This document shows positions 1-5,817 of a DNA stretch of 5,817 nt, one piece after another (the first letter of the stretch is position 1; each line of letters opens with the position of its first letter). The stretch covers positions 1 to 5,817 of the forward strand of contig JAGAYQ010000272.1 in the NCBI GenBank assembly GCA_017940445.1, written 5' to 3'. A program made the position numbers and the translations under genes. The notes below the pieces were generated by a model that was given only the letters and a program-made list of their open reading frames with translations, searched no databases and had not been told where the DNA came from. The stretch comes from Pyramidobacter sp. (GTDB lineage: Bacteria; Synergistota; Synergistia; Synergistales; Dethiosulfovibrionaceae).

Positions 1-758
1 GGGCGCCGCCGCCAGTAGGCCAGATTATGACGGCTTTCATGTCCTTCGCGCGCAAAACTGGCGATCTCGTACTGCTTCAGGCCTTTTCGCGGGAAATAAT
101 ACTGCGCCCAGCGGTAAAACGGGTACCCGTCCGGGAGACCTTCGGGCGTATGTTTCCCCCAAAAGCTGTCCGGCTCGATCGTCAGCTGATATACCGACAC
201 GTGCGTCACACCCGTGCCGACGATCCCGCGCATGTTCTCGTGCCAGATGCGCATCGTCTGTCCTGGCAGAGCAAACATCAGATCTGCGCTGACACGAAAG
301 CCGGCGTCCAGACACTGGTCGATCGCGCGCAGGGCCTCGGAGGCCGTATGCGGCCGCGCCATACGCCTGAGTTCAGCGTCGTTCAGCGACTGCACGCCAA
401 GGCTGATCCTCGTGACGCCGCTCGCGCTCCAGAGCGCAAGCTTTTCGGCATCCACGCTGTCTGGATTCGCCTCGACTGTCCATTCGCAGTCCTTCGACCG
501 CGGCAGATCGTCAAGGGCTTTTATAACCGTCTTCCAGCATTCAGCCGGGAGATACGACGGTGTGCCGCCGCCAAAGTAGATCGTTTCAAGTTGTTTTTTG
601 CTCAGATATTCGCGCAGCGTTTGCAGTTCTCTGACAGCGCATTTTGTCCAGCGTTCGATCTGCCCGCTTTGAGGGCGAAAACTGTAAAAGGCGCAATACG
701 GGCACTTGGAACGGCAGAACGGGACATGAATGTAAAGCGAAATGCCGCTATTTTCCAT
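1..758 (-). CDS. hemW: HemW-like radical SAM haem chaperone (3' end cut by window edge)
   Basis: The reading frame is open from an ATG at 758 to the left edge and gives 252 residues; the family is usually about 370-400, so roughly the last third is missing. Visible motifs: the radical SAM cluster motif C15-x3-C19-x2-C22 followed by F24, GGGTPS at 63-68, EANPDS at 96-101, RISLGVQS at 117-124, LPGQT at 164-168, and QYEIASFA then ESRHNLAYW at 229-249. HemW has Phe where coproporphyrinogen dehydrogenase HemN has a fourth Cys (CxxxCxxCxC), so HemW is preferred over HemN. Known of the family: it carries a 4Fe-4S cluster, binds SAM and haem, and is thought to pass haem to respiratory proteins; many databases still call it an oxygen-independent coproporphyrinogen III oxidase. 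The start overlaps the lepA end by 11 nt, suggesting translational coupling. An in-frame ATG at 770 is an alternative start; neither has a well-spaced ribosome binding site. Confidence 0.95.
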   Translation of the reverse strand, partial: MENSGISLYIHVPFCRSKCPYCAFYSFRPQSGQIERWTKCAVRELQTLREYLSKKQLETIYFGGGTPSYLPAECWKTVIKALDDLPRSKDCEWTVEANPDSVDAEKLALWSASGVTRISLGVQSLNDAELRRMARPHTASEALRAIDQCLDAGFRVSADLMFALPGQTMRIWHENMRGIVGTGVTHVSVYQLTIEPDSFWGKHTPEGLPDGYPFYRWAQYYFPRKGLKQYEIASFAREGHESRHNLAYWRRR

Positions 759-2568
759 CCTCGTCGTCATTCACGTCAAGGAACGAAAGGAACGCATCAG
801 GCGGGATGGAGACTTTGCCGATCTGCTTGAGCCGCTCCTTGCCCTTTTTCTGCTTTTCGAGCAGCTTGTTCTTGCGCGAGACGTCGCCGCCGTAGCACTT
901 GGCAAGAACGTCCTTGCGAAGGGCACGGACATTGGTGCGCACGATCACCTTTTTGCCGATCGAAGCCTGGATCGGCACTTCAAAGAGCTGGTTCGGGATC
1001 AGCGTCTTCAGCTTCATGGCCGAAGCGTGACCGCGATGATAGGCATCGTCTGCATGGCAGATGAACGAGAACGCGTCGATCGGCTCCTGATTGATGAGCA
1101 TGTCCACCTTGACCAGATTTGAGGCTTTGAAGCCGATATGCTCGTAATCCAGCGAAGCATAGCCGCGCGTGAGCGACTGGAGCTTGTCGTAGAATTCGAC
1201 GATGAACTCGGCCAGCGGCAGGTCGTAAACGACGCGCGCGCGTTCGGGAGTGATGTAGTCGAGGTTGAGATAGACGCCGCGTTTGTCCTGACAGAGCTGC
1301 ATCACCTTGCCGACGTAGTCCTTCGGCGTGTACACAGTCAGACGGATCATCGGCTCCTGAACTTCCTGGATGTCGCCCTCCGGAGGAAAATCCGTGGGAC
1401 GATGCGCCTCGATCACCTCGCCCGTCTTTTTGACGACGCGATAAACAACGTTTGGCGCTGTCGCCACAAGATGAACATCAAATTCCCGTTCAAGCCGCTC
1501 GCGCGAGATATCCATGTGAAGAAGCCCCAGGAAGCCGCAGCGGAAACCGAAGCCCAGTGCCGTCGACGTTTCAGGATCATACGTCAGCGAAGCGTCGTTG
1601 AGCTTGAGCTTTTCCAGGGCATCACGCAGCTGAGGAAAATCGTCGCGCTCCACAGGATACAGTCCGCAGTACACGACCGATTTGACCGGCTGATAGCCCG
1701 GCAGCGCCTCTTCAGAAGGATTGGCAGCATTCGTCACGGTGTCGCCGACGCGGGCTTCATCAAGAGTTTTGATGCTCGCTGTGAAATAGCCGACCTCGCC
1801 GGCGCCGAGCCGGTCAACAGGGGTCCAGCCGGGAGAGAAGACTCCAACTTCCTCGACCGTGTATGAGGCCCCAGTCGCCATCATCTTCACGATATCGCCC
1901 GCTTTGATCGTCCCGTTCATCAGGCGGATGTAGCAGACGATGCCGCGGTAATTATCGTAGACAGCATCAAAGATCAGTGCCTGGAGAGGCGCGTCGTCGC
2001 TCCCCTGGGGATGCGGGATGCCGGAAACGATCTGTTCGAGGATGTCGGGGATGCCGGTTCCTTCCTTGGCGCTGCAGCAGACCGCTTCGGAAGCGTCGAT
2101 GCCGATCACGTCCTCGATTTCATGCCGGATCTCCTCGGGACGCGCCGAAGGCAGATCGATCTTGTTCAGCACGGGCAGAACGGTCAGGTCATTGTCGACG
2201 GCCTTATAAGCATTTGCCAGCGTCTGTGCCTGCACGCCCTGCGTGGAGTCGACGACGAGCAGAGCGCCTTCGCAGGCCGCAAGCGACCGCGAGACTTCGT
2301 AGCCGAAGTCGACATGCCCGGGCGTATCGATCAAGTTGAGGATGTAGTTTTCGCCGTCCCTGGCTTTATAGTTCATACGCACGGGAACGGACTTGATCGT
2401 GATCCCGCGTTCGCGCTCGATATCCATGTTGTCGAGGATCTGCTCTTTCATGTTGCGCTTTGCGACCGTGCCAGTCATTTCCAAAAGACGGTCTGCAATC
2501 GTCGACTTGCCATGGTCGATGTGCGCGATAATAGAGAAATTGCGTATTTTTCGCAAATCAGCTGTCAC
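748..2568 (-). CDS. lepA: Elongation factor 4 (LepA), ribosome-associated translational GTPase
   Basis: This is a complete 606-residue protein, the usual size for LepA (about 600). The GTPase domain comes first: G1 AHIDHGKST at 15-23, G2 RERGITIK at 52-59, G3 DTPGH at 81-85, G4 NKID at 135-138 and G5 CSAK at 165-168. A beta-barrel domain follows (about 190-290), then the EF-G-like region with [11 protein letters not shown] at 341-351, and the LepA-specific C-terminal domain with LAKCYGGD at 555-562 and a Lys-rich tail. EF-4 binds ribosomes and has been linked to back-translocation, to rescue of stalled ribosomes and to 30S assembly; its exact role is debated. I chose the GTG at 2568 because AAAGGA lies 9 nt upstream and [16 protein letters not shown] matches the family N-terminus. 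The frame stays open upstream to a TTG at 2652, but that codon lies in the predicted -35 box. It is the first gene of a lepA-hemW unit. Confidence 0.97.
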   Translation of the reverse strand: MTADLRKIRNFSIIAHIDHGKSTIADRLLEMTGTVAKRNMKEQILDNMDIERERGITIKSVPVRMNYKARDGENYILNLIDTPGHVDFGYEVSRSLAACEGALLVVDSTQGVQAQTLANAYKAVDNDLTVLPVLNKIDLPSARPEEIRHEIEDVIGIDASEAVCCSAKEGTGIPDILEQIVSGIPHPQGSDDAPLQALIFDAVYDNYRGIVCYIRLMNGTIKAGDIVKMMATGASYTVEEVGVFSPGWTPVDRLGAGEVGYFTASIKTLDEARVGDTVTNAANPSEEALPGYQPVKSVVYCGLYPVERDDFPQLRDALEKLKLNDASLTYDPETSTALGFGFRCGFLGLLHMDISRERLEREFDVHLVATAPNVVYRVVKKTGEVIEAHRPTDFPPEGDIQEVQEPMIRLTVYTPKDYVGKVMQLCQDKRGVYLNLDYITPERARVVYDLPLAEFIVEFYDKLQSLTRGYASLDYEHIGFKASNLVKVDMLINQEPIDAFSFICHADDAYHRGHASAMKLKTLIPNQLFEVPIQASIGKKVIVRTNVRALRKDVLAKCYGGDVSRKNKLLEKQKKGKERLKQIGKVSIPPDAFLSFLDVNDDEDGK

Positions 2569-2577
2569 AGTGTCTCT

Positions 2578-2583
2578 TCCTTT
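2578..2583 (-). promoter_or_regulatory. lepA ribosome binding site (AAAGGA)
   Basis: On the minus strand AAAGGA is followed by 9 nt and then GTG at 2568-2566. This site decides the start: the in-frame ATG at 2589 and TTG at 2652 have no comparable purine tract upstream, and the ATG would place this site inside the coding sequence. Confidence 0.75.
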
Positions 2584-2623
2584 CCACATCGCGAGGACGG
2601 AGCCGCGCGACTTTTTCAAGCGT

Positions 2624-2652
2624 AGTATATCCGATTTTTCCCCCGTCTTCAA
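2624..2652 (-). promoter_or_regulatory. Predicted sigma70-type promoter for lepA-hemW
   Basis: On the minus strand, TTGAAG (2652-2647) and TATACT (2629-2624) are separated by exactly 17 bp. They match the consensus boxes at 4 of 6 and 5 of 6 positions. Transcription would begin near 2617, giving a 5' leader of about 50 nt before the GTG start of lepA. The run of five C and five T in the spacer (plus-strand reading) is unusual but not disqualifying. This is prediction from sequence only. Confidence 0.6.
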
Positions 2653-2772
2653 AGGTTTTCGTTAAAAAACACAGGTTTTAAGGCTGAAAAAAACGACTTT
2701 GGCCCGAGAGGCAAAAAACTTTTCAATTTTATAGTCTGCATTTAATTTTTGCGCATTTGTGTCATATCTTTC

Positions 2773-2822
2773 GTTTCATCGTTTTACATGAGAATAAATC
2801 TGAATAAACAGCTTGTTTCATC
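2773..2822 (+). repeat. Direct repeat GTTTCATC, two copies 42 bp apart
   Basis: GTTTCATC occurs at 2773-2780 and 2815-2822, a start-to-start distance of 42 bp, about four helical turns. A third, inverted near-copy is at 2861-2867 (GATGAAG). The second copy forms part of the left arm of the inverted repeat at 2817-2866. An 8-bp word can recur by chance in AT-rich DNA, but the phased spacing fits a repeated protein-binding half-site. Confidence 0.4.
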
Positions 2823-2866
2823 AAAAACGCACAGAATTCTTTCATTGACTTTTACTTTTTGATGAA
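2817..2866. repeat. 11-bp perfect inverted repeat enclosing the purS -35 box; candidate operator
   Basis: The left arm TTCATCAAAAA (2817-2827) is the exact reverse complement of the right arm TTTTTGATGAA (2856-2866), with 28 bp between them. The -35 box TTGACT (2845-2850) lies between the arms, and the right arm fills the promoter spacer just before the -10 box. A protein bound there would be expected to block RNA polymerase. The arms do not resemble the CGAA-containing B. subtilis PurBox or the E. coli PurR operator. That the repeat exists is seen directly; operator function is inference. Confidence 0.5.
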
Positions 2867-2873
2867 GAATAAT
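2845..2873 (+). promoter_or_regulatory. Predicted sigma70-type promoter for purSQL
   Basis: TTGACT (2845-2850, 5 of 6 consensus positions) and AATAAT (2868-2873, 5 of 6) are separated by exactly 17 bp. Transcription would start near 2880, leaving a leader of about 186 nt before purS, long enough to hold RNA-level control. This is the best plus-strand promoter match in the intergenic region. Confidence 0.6.
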
Positions 2874-2881
2874 GTCCGTAT

Positions 2882-2914
2882 GAACGCGCGCATTTTTCAG
2901 TTCCCGCCGCGTTC
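2882..2914 (+). other. Possible hairpin at the 5' end of the purSQL leader RNA
   Basis: GAACGCG (2882-2888) is perfectly complementary to CGCGTTC (2908-2914). Two more G-C pairs (2890-2891 with 2906-2907) can form past a bulged C at 2889, leaving a 14-nt loop. The stem would sit within a few nucleotides of the predicted transcript start. Pyrimidine-rich sequence follows but no clean T run, so it does not look like a terminator. A 5' stem of this kind could protect the mRNA from decay or form part of a regulatory leader; neither is shown. Confidence 0.4.
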
Positions 2915-2915
2915 T

Positions 2916-3006
2916 CCTTTTCCTTTGTCCCGTTTGTTCCACAGCATAAAGGATATTCTCGTGTCTGTAAAGAGCAAATGAGATGCGGAAAAGGCTCTGC
3001 GTCCGC
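2916..3006 (+). other. Leader segment with mutually exclusive short RNA pairings
   Basis: Three complementary pairs compete for the same bases. CCTTTTCC (2916-2923) can pair with GGAAAAGG (2987-2994). GCGGA (2985-2989) can pair with TCCGC (3002-3006). AGAGC (2971-2975) can pair with GCTCT (2994-2998). The first pairing excludes the second and clashes with the third at base 2994; the second and third together would form a pseudoknot-like arrangement. This may be chance, since each stem is only 5-8 bp and I cannot calculate folding energies. Confidence 0.25.
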
Positions 3007-3050
3007 TGTATATGGCCGCTAGCGCTCACTTACTCGCAAAATTTTTCAGA

Positions 3051-3056
3051 AAGAGG
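3051..3056 (+). promoter_or_regulatory. purS ribosome binding site (AAGAGG)
   Basis: AAGAGG lies 9 nt before the ATG at 3066 and selects that start. The upstream in-frame ATG at 3012 has no purine-rich site ahead of it and would add 18 residues that PurS proteins lack. Confidence 0.65.
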
Positions 3057-3065
3057 TATCTACTG

Positions 3066-3323
3066 ATGACTTACGGAATCCGTCTGCTTGTTTTTCTCAA
3101 GGAAGGCGTGCTTGACACGCAGGGCAAGACTGTGGCCGCTTCTCTCAAGGGGATGGGCTACAGCTGCCTGAAGGACCTGCGCGTCGGGAAATATATTCAC
3201 CTCGACGTAGAGGCGTCAAGCGAAGCCGAGGCGGTCGCGCAGGTTGAGAAAATGTGCGACGACCTTCTGGTCAACGACATCATCGAAGAGTTCAAGGTCG
3301 AGACCGAGGCGGCGCGCGCATGA
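3066..3323 (+). CDS. purS: PurS, small structural subunit of FGAM synthase
   Basis: This is an 85-residue protein, the normal PurS size (about 80-85). Family features are VLDTQG at 15-20, DLRVGK at 37-42 and MCDDLLVNDIIEEF at 63-76. PurS has no catalytic site of its own. In Bacillus and Thermotoga it forms a dimer that holds PurQ and PurL together, and it is required for glutamine-dependent activity, probably by helping ammonia pass from one to the other. It acts in the cytoplasm in step four of de novo purine synthesis. It is the first gene of the purSQL unit here; in many Firmicutes purC or another pur gene comes directly before it. Its TGA overlaps the purQ ATG as ATGA, so translation of the two is probably coupled. 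Confidence 0.95.
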   Translation: MTYGIRLLVFLKEGVLDTQGKTVAASLKGMGYSCLKDLRVGKYIHLDVEASSEAEAVAQVEKMCDDLLVNDIIEEFKVETEAARA

Positions 3324-4024
3324 AGACCGCAGTCGTCGTTTTTCCCGGCAGCAACTGCGATCAGGATGCCGTCAAGGCTGCGGGCGCAGTCTCGGGCGGT
3401 TCTGCTGTTACAGTCTGGCATAAAGACAGCGCGCTGCCGGCCGGCACCGATCTGGTGATCCTCCCCGGCGGTTTCTCGTACGGCGATTATCTGCGCAGCG
3501 GCGCGATGGCGGCCAACTCCGCCATCATGAACGCTGTGATCGAATTTGCGAACAAGGGCGGCCTGGTCCTTGGCATCTGCAACGGTTTCCAGATCCTCAC
3601 GGAAAGCCGTCTGCTTCCCGGCGCGCTGCTCCAGAATGACTGCCAGCATTTCGTATGCAAGCCTGTCACGCTCCGCGTCGAACGCGCCGATTTGCCCTTC
3701 ACGCTGGATTACAAAAAGGACGAGATCGTCACGATCCCGATCGCACACGGCGAAGGGCGGTACTATGTCGATCCCGAAGGACTGAAAGTGCTTGAGGGCG
3801 AAGGCCGCGTCGCTTTCCGCTACTGCGACGCCTGCGGAAATATCACCGCTGAGAGCAACCCCAACGGCGCGCTGAACAACATCGCCGGCATCGTCAATGA
3901 GCGCGGCAACGTGCTCGGCCTCATGCCTCACCCCGAGCGCTACAGCGAGGACCTGCTCGGTGGTTCTGACGGCGCAAAATTCTGGACTTCCGTGAAAAAA
4001 TGGCTTGAAGGAGGACGCCGCTGA
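3320..4024 (+). CDS. purQ: PurQ, glutamine amidotransferase subunit of FGAM synthase
   Basis: This 234-residue protein is close to the usual PurQ length (about 225-235). It is a class I (triad) glutaminase: the nucleophile is C87 in GICNGFQ, the other triad members are H204 and E206 in PHPER, and the oxyanion-side loop is LPGGFSYGDYLRSG at 48-61. AHGEGRYY at 142-149 is also a PurQ signature. It hydrolyses glutamine to glutamate and ammonia, which is delivered to PurL. The start at 3320 overlaps the purS stop by 4 nt; GAGG at 3306-3309, inside purS, can serve as ribosome binding site with 10 nt spacing. The frame extends upstream to an ATG at 3254, but those residues lie out of frame over purS and do not resemble PurQ. 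The last codons carry the purL ribosome binding site. Confidence 0.97.
   Translation: MKTAVVVFPGSNCDQDAVKAAGAVSGGSAVTVWHKDSALPAGTDLVILPGGFSYGDYLRSGAMAANSAIMNAVIEFANKGGLVLGICNGFQILTESRLLPGALLQNDCQHFVCKPVTLRVERADLPFTLDYKKDEIVTIPIAHGEGRYYVDPEGLKVLEGEGRVAFRYCDACGNITAESNPNGALNNIAGIVNERGNVLGLMPHPERYSEDLLGGSDGAKFWTSVKKWLEGGRR
4008..4014 (+). promoter_or_regulatory. purL ribosome binding site (AAGGAGG)
   Basis: A full consensus AAGGAGG lies inside the end of purQ, 9 nt before the purL ATG at 4024. It is the strongest ribosome binding site in the window. Confidence 0.85.
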
Positions 4025-5817
4025 TGAACTACAAAGATGCAGGACTCCGCGAGTCCGAATATCTCTCTCTGAAAGAAACGCTCGGCCGCGAGCCCAACGA
4101 TCTTGAACTGCGCATCATGGGCGTGATGTGGTCGGAGCATTGCAGCTACAAATCCACCAGACCTCTTCTGAAAAAACTCCCCAAGGAAGGCAAGTACGTC
4201 GTCCTTGGCCCCGGTGAAAATGCCGGCATCATCGACGGCGGCGCGGGCGTCGGCATCGCGTTCAAGGTCGAAAGCCACAATCACCCCTCTGCGGTTGCTC
4301 CCTATCAGGGCGCGGCGACAGGCGTGGGCGGCATCATCCGCGACATCATCGCACTCGGCGCACGTCCGGTCGCGTCGCTTGACGGGCTCTTCTTCGGCTC
4401 CGTCAATTCACCTGTGCACGACGGCGTCGTCAAGGGCGTCGGCGGCTACGGCAACTGCATCGGCGTGCCGACCATCGGCGGCAAGACTTATTATGACCCC
4501 ACATACGAGGGCAACCCGCTCGTCAACGCGATGAACATCGGCACGGTCAAGGTCGACAAGATCGTCAGCTCACAGACGGCCAAGCCCGGTCAGGCTGTCG
4601 TCATCCTCGGTTCGAAAACCGGCCGCGACGGCATTGCCGGCGCCGCTTTTGCCTCGACCGAACTCAAGGACAACACCAAAGAGAGCCGTCCCTCGATCCA
4701 GATCGGCGACCCCTTCGTCGAAAAGCTCCTCACGGAAGCCTGCCTTGAAATGCGCGATGAAGGTCTGTTCGTCTCCATGCAGGACATGGGTGCAGCTGGC
4801 ATCCTCTCGTCCTCGTCGGAGGTCGCCGCAAAAAGCGGCGTCGGCATGACGATCGACTTTGACAAAGTGCCTCTTCGCGCCGAGGGCATGGAGCCTTGGG
4901 AGATCGCCCTATCCGAGTCGCAGGAGCGCATGCTGCTGATCGTTGAGGACGCCAAGATGCCCGAGGTGTTCCGCATCGCCGAAAAATGGGGTCTCGACGC
5001 TACGGAGATCGGCCGCACCGAAGAAGGCGATCACTACCGTATCTACTGGAAAGGCAAGATCGCCGCTGATGTCCCGGCCACGACGATCGGCAGTGACTGC
5101 CCCGTCATCCCTTGGCCGGCTGAACGCCCCGACCTTGAGACGAGATGGAACAAAGAAGTCACCATAGACGCCCCATCCGATCCCGGCAAGGCGCTTCTCG
5201 GACTTCTTTCCGACTCTAACCTTCACTGCAAGGAAGACATTTATGTGCAGTATGATTCGATGGTGCAGACGAACACGGTCGTCGGCCCCGGCTCTCCTGT
5301 CTGCGCCTTCCGCGTGACCGAGTCCGGCCGCATCTGCGCTGTCAGCATGGAAGCCGACCCGTGGGGCTGCGAGCTTGATCCTGAGCGTGCTACGGCCAAT
5401 CTGGTTGCCAGATCGTGCCGAGTGCTTTCGGTCGCAGGCGCCGTTCCCGCCGGTCTGACCAACTGCCTCAACTTCCCCTCGCCCGAGAAGCCCAAGCATT
5501 TCTGGGTGCTCTCGCACAGCGTCGAAGGCATGGCCGCCGCCTGCAAAGCGCTCGACTGCCCCGTCGTCTCCGGCAACGTCAGCCTCTACAACGAGACCTC
5601 CGTCACGGCGATCCTGCCCACGCCGCTGCTTGGCGTTGTCGGCATGGTCGAAGCGCCCGCGATCCTCAAATCCGGCTCCTGGAAGGAAGGCGACCTGCTT
5701 TTCCTTGCCGGGCTCAACACCCCCACGCTGGCTGCGAGCGTTTACCAGCGCCATTACGGTCATGATTTTGCCGGCCGTCCTCTGCCCTTCGACGCCGAGA
5801 AGGAAAAGGCTTTCAAC
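4024..5817 (+). CDS. purL: PurL, synthetase subunit of FGAM synthase (3' end cut by window edge)
   Basis: The frame is open from ATG at 4024 to the right edge, giving 598 residues of an expected 740 or so, which makes it the short PurSQL-type PurL without a fused glutaminase. Visible motifs: MWSEHCSYK at 35-43, ESHNHPS at 83-89, PYQGAATGVGGIIRD at 93-107, GYGNCIG at 141-147, QDMGAAGILSSSSE at 253-266, LSESQERM at 296-303, NTVVGPGS at 417-424, TNCLNF at 479-484 and GNVSLYNE at 517-524. H39 and H85 correspond by motif to His32 and His72 of the Thermotoga maritima enzyme. It converts FGAR, ATP and PurQ-derived ammonia to FGAM, ADP and phosphate. The loop between GARPVASLDGLFFG (112-125) and the GYGNC motif is compact, as in the Thermotoga protein. 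The purQ stop and purL start share one base (TGATG). No key residue appears lost. Confidence 0.97.
   Translation, partial: MNYKDAGLRESEYLSLKETLGREPNDLELRIMGVMWSEHCSYKSTRPLLKKLPKEGKYVVLGPGENAGIIDGGAGVGIAFKVESHNHPSAVAPYQGAATGVGGIIRDIIALGARPVASLDGLFFGSVNSPVHDGVVKGVGGYGNCIGVPTIGGKTYYDPTYEGNPLVNAMNIGTVKVDKIVSSQTAKPGQAVVILGSKTGRDGIAGAAFASTELKDNTKESRPSIQIGDPFVEKLLTEACLEMRDEGLFVSMQDMGAAGILSSSSEVAAKSGVGMTIDFDKVPLRAEGMEPWEIALSESQERMLLIVEDAKMPEVFRIAEKWGLDATEIGRTEEGDHYRIYWKGKIAADVPATTIGSDCPVIPWPAERPDLETRWNKEVTIDAPSDPGKALLGLLSDSNLHCKEDIYVQYDSMVQTNTVVGPGSPVCAFRVTESGRICAVSMEADPWGCELDPERATANLVARSCRVLSVAGAVPAGLTNCLNFPSPEKPKHFWVLSHSVEGMAAACKALDCPVVSGNVSLYNETSVTAILPTPLLGVVGMVEAPAILKSGSWKEGDLLFLAGLNTPTLAASVYQRHYGHDFAGRPLPFDAEKEKAFN

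Larger units (their letters stand above)
2653..3065. other. AT-rich divergent intergenic control region between lepA and purS
   Basis: No convincing gene lies here. The left part (2653-2810) is rich in A and T runs and holds GAATAAA twice at 2792-2798 and 2802-2808, exactly one helical turn apart. The middle (2815-2873) holds an inverted repeat and the predicted purS promoter. The right part (about 2880-3065) would be the purSQL leader, GC-richer, with several short complementary segments. I looked for the conserved core of purine, PRPP/ykkC-type and tetrahydrofolate riboswitches and for B. subtilis-type PurR boxes, and recognise none. No strong intrinsic terminator is visible ahead of purS. 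Confidence 0.7.

Noticed and set aside
27..830. 267-codon plus-strand frame opposite hemW
   Set aside because: The minus strand here encodes HemW with all its signature motifs, so this frame is a compositional shadow.
1138..1866. 242-codon plus-strand frame opposite lepA
   Set aside because: It lies entirely within lepA on the other strand and shows no recognisable protein features.
2687..2715. Terminator-like element read on the minus strand (bulged 6-bp stem at 2698-2715 with a seven-T run beyond it)
   Set aside because: The stem is short and bulged, four bases separate it from the T run, and there is no minus-strand gene upstream for it to end.
2731..2736. TATAAA-like -10 box on the minus strand near 2728-2733 as a second lepA promoter
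   Set aside because: No -35 box matching more than three consensus positions lies 16-18 bp upstream, and the TTGAAG/TATACT pair at 2624-2652 is clearly better.
3017..3026. Palindromes CGCTAGCG and AGCGCT just before purS
   Set aside because: They are short and overlapping with no room for a hairpin loop, and no regulator site I know matches; such words are common in GC-rich DNA.
2784..3029. 81-codon minus-strand frame in the intergenic region
   Set aside because: It starts at GTG without a ribosome binding site, covers the predicted purS promoter and leader, and its product resembles no family I know. Its basic, low-pattern composition looks like non-coding DNA read through.
3012..3065. Upstream in-frame ATG extending PurS by 18 residues
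   Set aside because: It has no ribosome binding site, and the extension would swallow the good AAGAGG site; known PurS proteins start at the MTYGIRL-like position.
2880..3065. Known riboswitch classes (purine, PRPP/ykkC-type, tetrahydrofolate) in the purS leader
   Set aside because: None of the conserved core sequences I know for these classes is present by eye; a covariance-model search would be the decisive test.
3197..3931. 244-codon minus-strand frame opposite purS and purQ
   Set aside because: It is a shadow of purQ and the end of purS, produced by base composition, with no domain signature or ribosome binding site.
4909..5763. 284-codon minus-strand frame opposite purL
   Set aside because: It lies antisense to a certain gene; long antisense frames are expected where third codon positions are mostly C or G. 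It shows no motifs of its own.

Overview
The window is ordinary bacterial housekeeping DNA: two short gene clusters transcribed away from each other, separated by about 500 bases of AT-rich control region. The leftward cluster is lepA (elongation factor 4) followed by hemW (a radical SAM haem chaperone), which runs off the left edge. The rightward cluster is purS-purQ-purL, the three subunits of formylglycinamidine ribonucleotide (FGAM) synthase, step four of de novo purine synthesis; purL runs off the right edge. I see no mobile element, CRISPR array, tRNA, rRNA or toxin/defence gene.

Organism. A separate small PurS with a glutaminase-only PurQ and a short-form PurL excludes the long fused PurL of gammaproteobacteria. 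lepA directly followed by hemW is typical of Firmicutes-like genomes. The coding DNA is GC-rich by eye, with many codons ending in C or G, and ribosome binding sites are of the GGAGG/AAGGA type. A moderately high-GC anaerobe such as a Negativicute, Synergistota member or GC-rich Clostridia relative would fit, but that is a guess from layout and composition.

Layout. Positions 1-758 (minus) are hemW, 252 residues of an expected 370-400. Positions 748-2568 (minus) are a complete lepA overlapping hemW by 11 nt. A promoter at 2624-2652 (minus) fits both. Positions 2653-3065 hold no convincing gene. They contain a good plus-strand promoter (2845-2873), an 11-bp perfect inverted repeat (2817-2866) enclosing its -35 box, repeated GTTTCATC words, and a leader of about 186 nt with several possible RNA stems. 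Then come purS (3066-3323), purQ (3320-4024) and purL (4024 to the edge), joined by ATGA and TGATG stop/start overlaps.

How the genes work together. PurQ releases ammonia from glutamine, PurS bridges the complex, and PurL uses the ammonia and ATP to convert FGAR to FGAM; the tight overlaps suit production of a stoichiometric complex. LepA acts on ribosomes and HemW on haem delivery; their link to each other is co-transcription only. I found no new enzyme system. The part most worth a second look is the purSQL control region, where the inverted repeat and leader match no purine regulator I can recognise.
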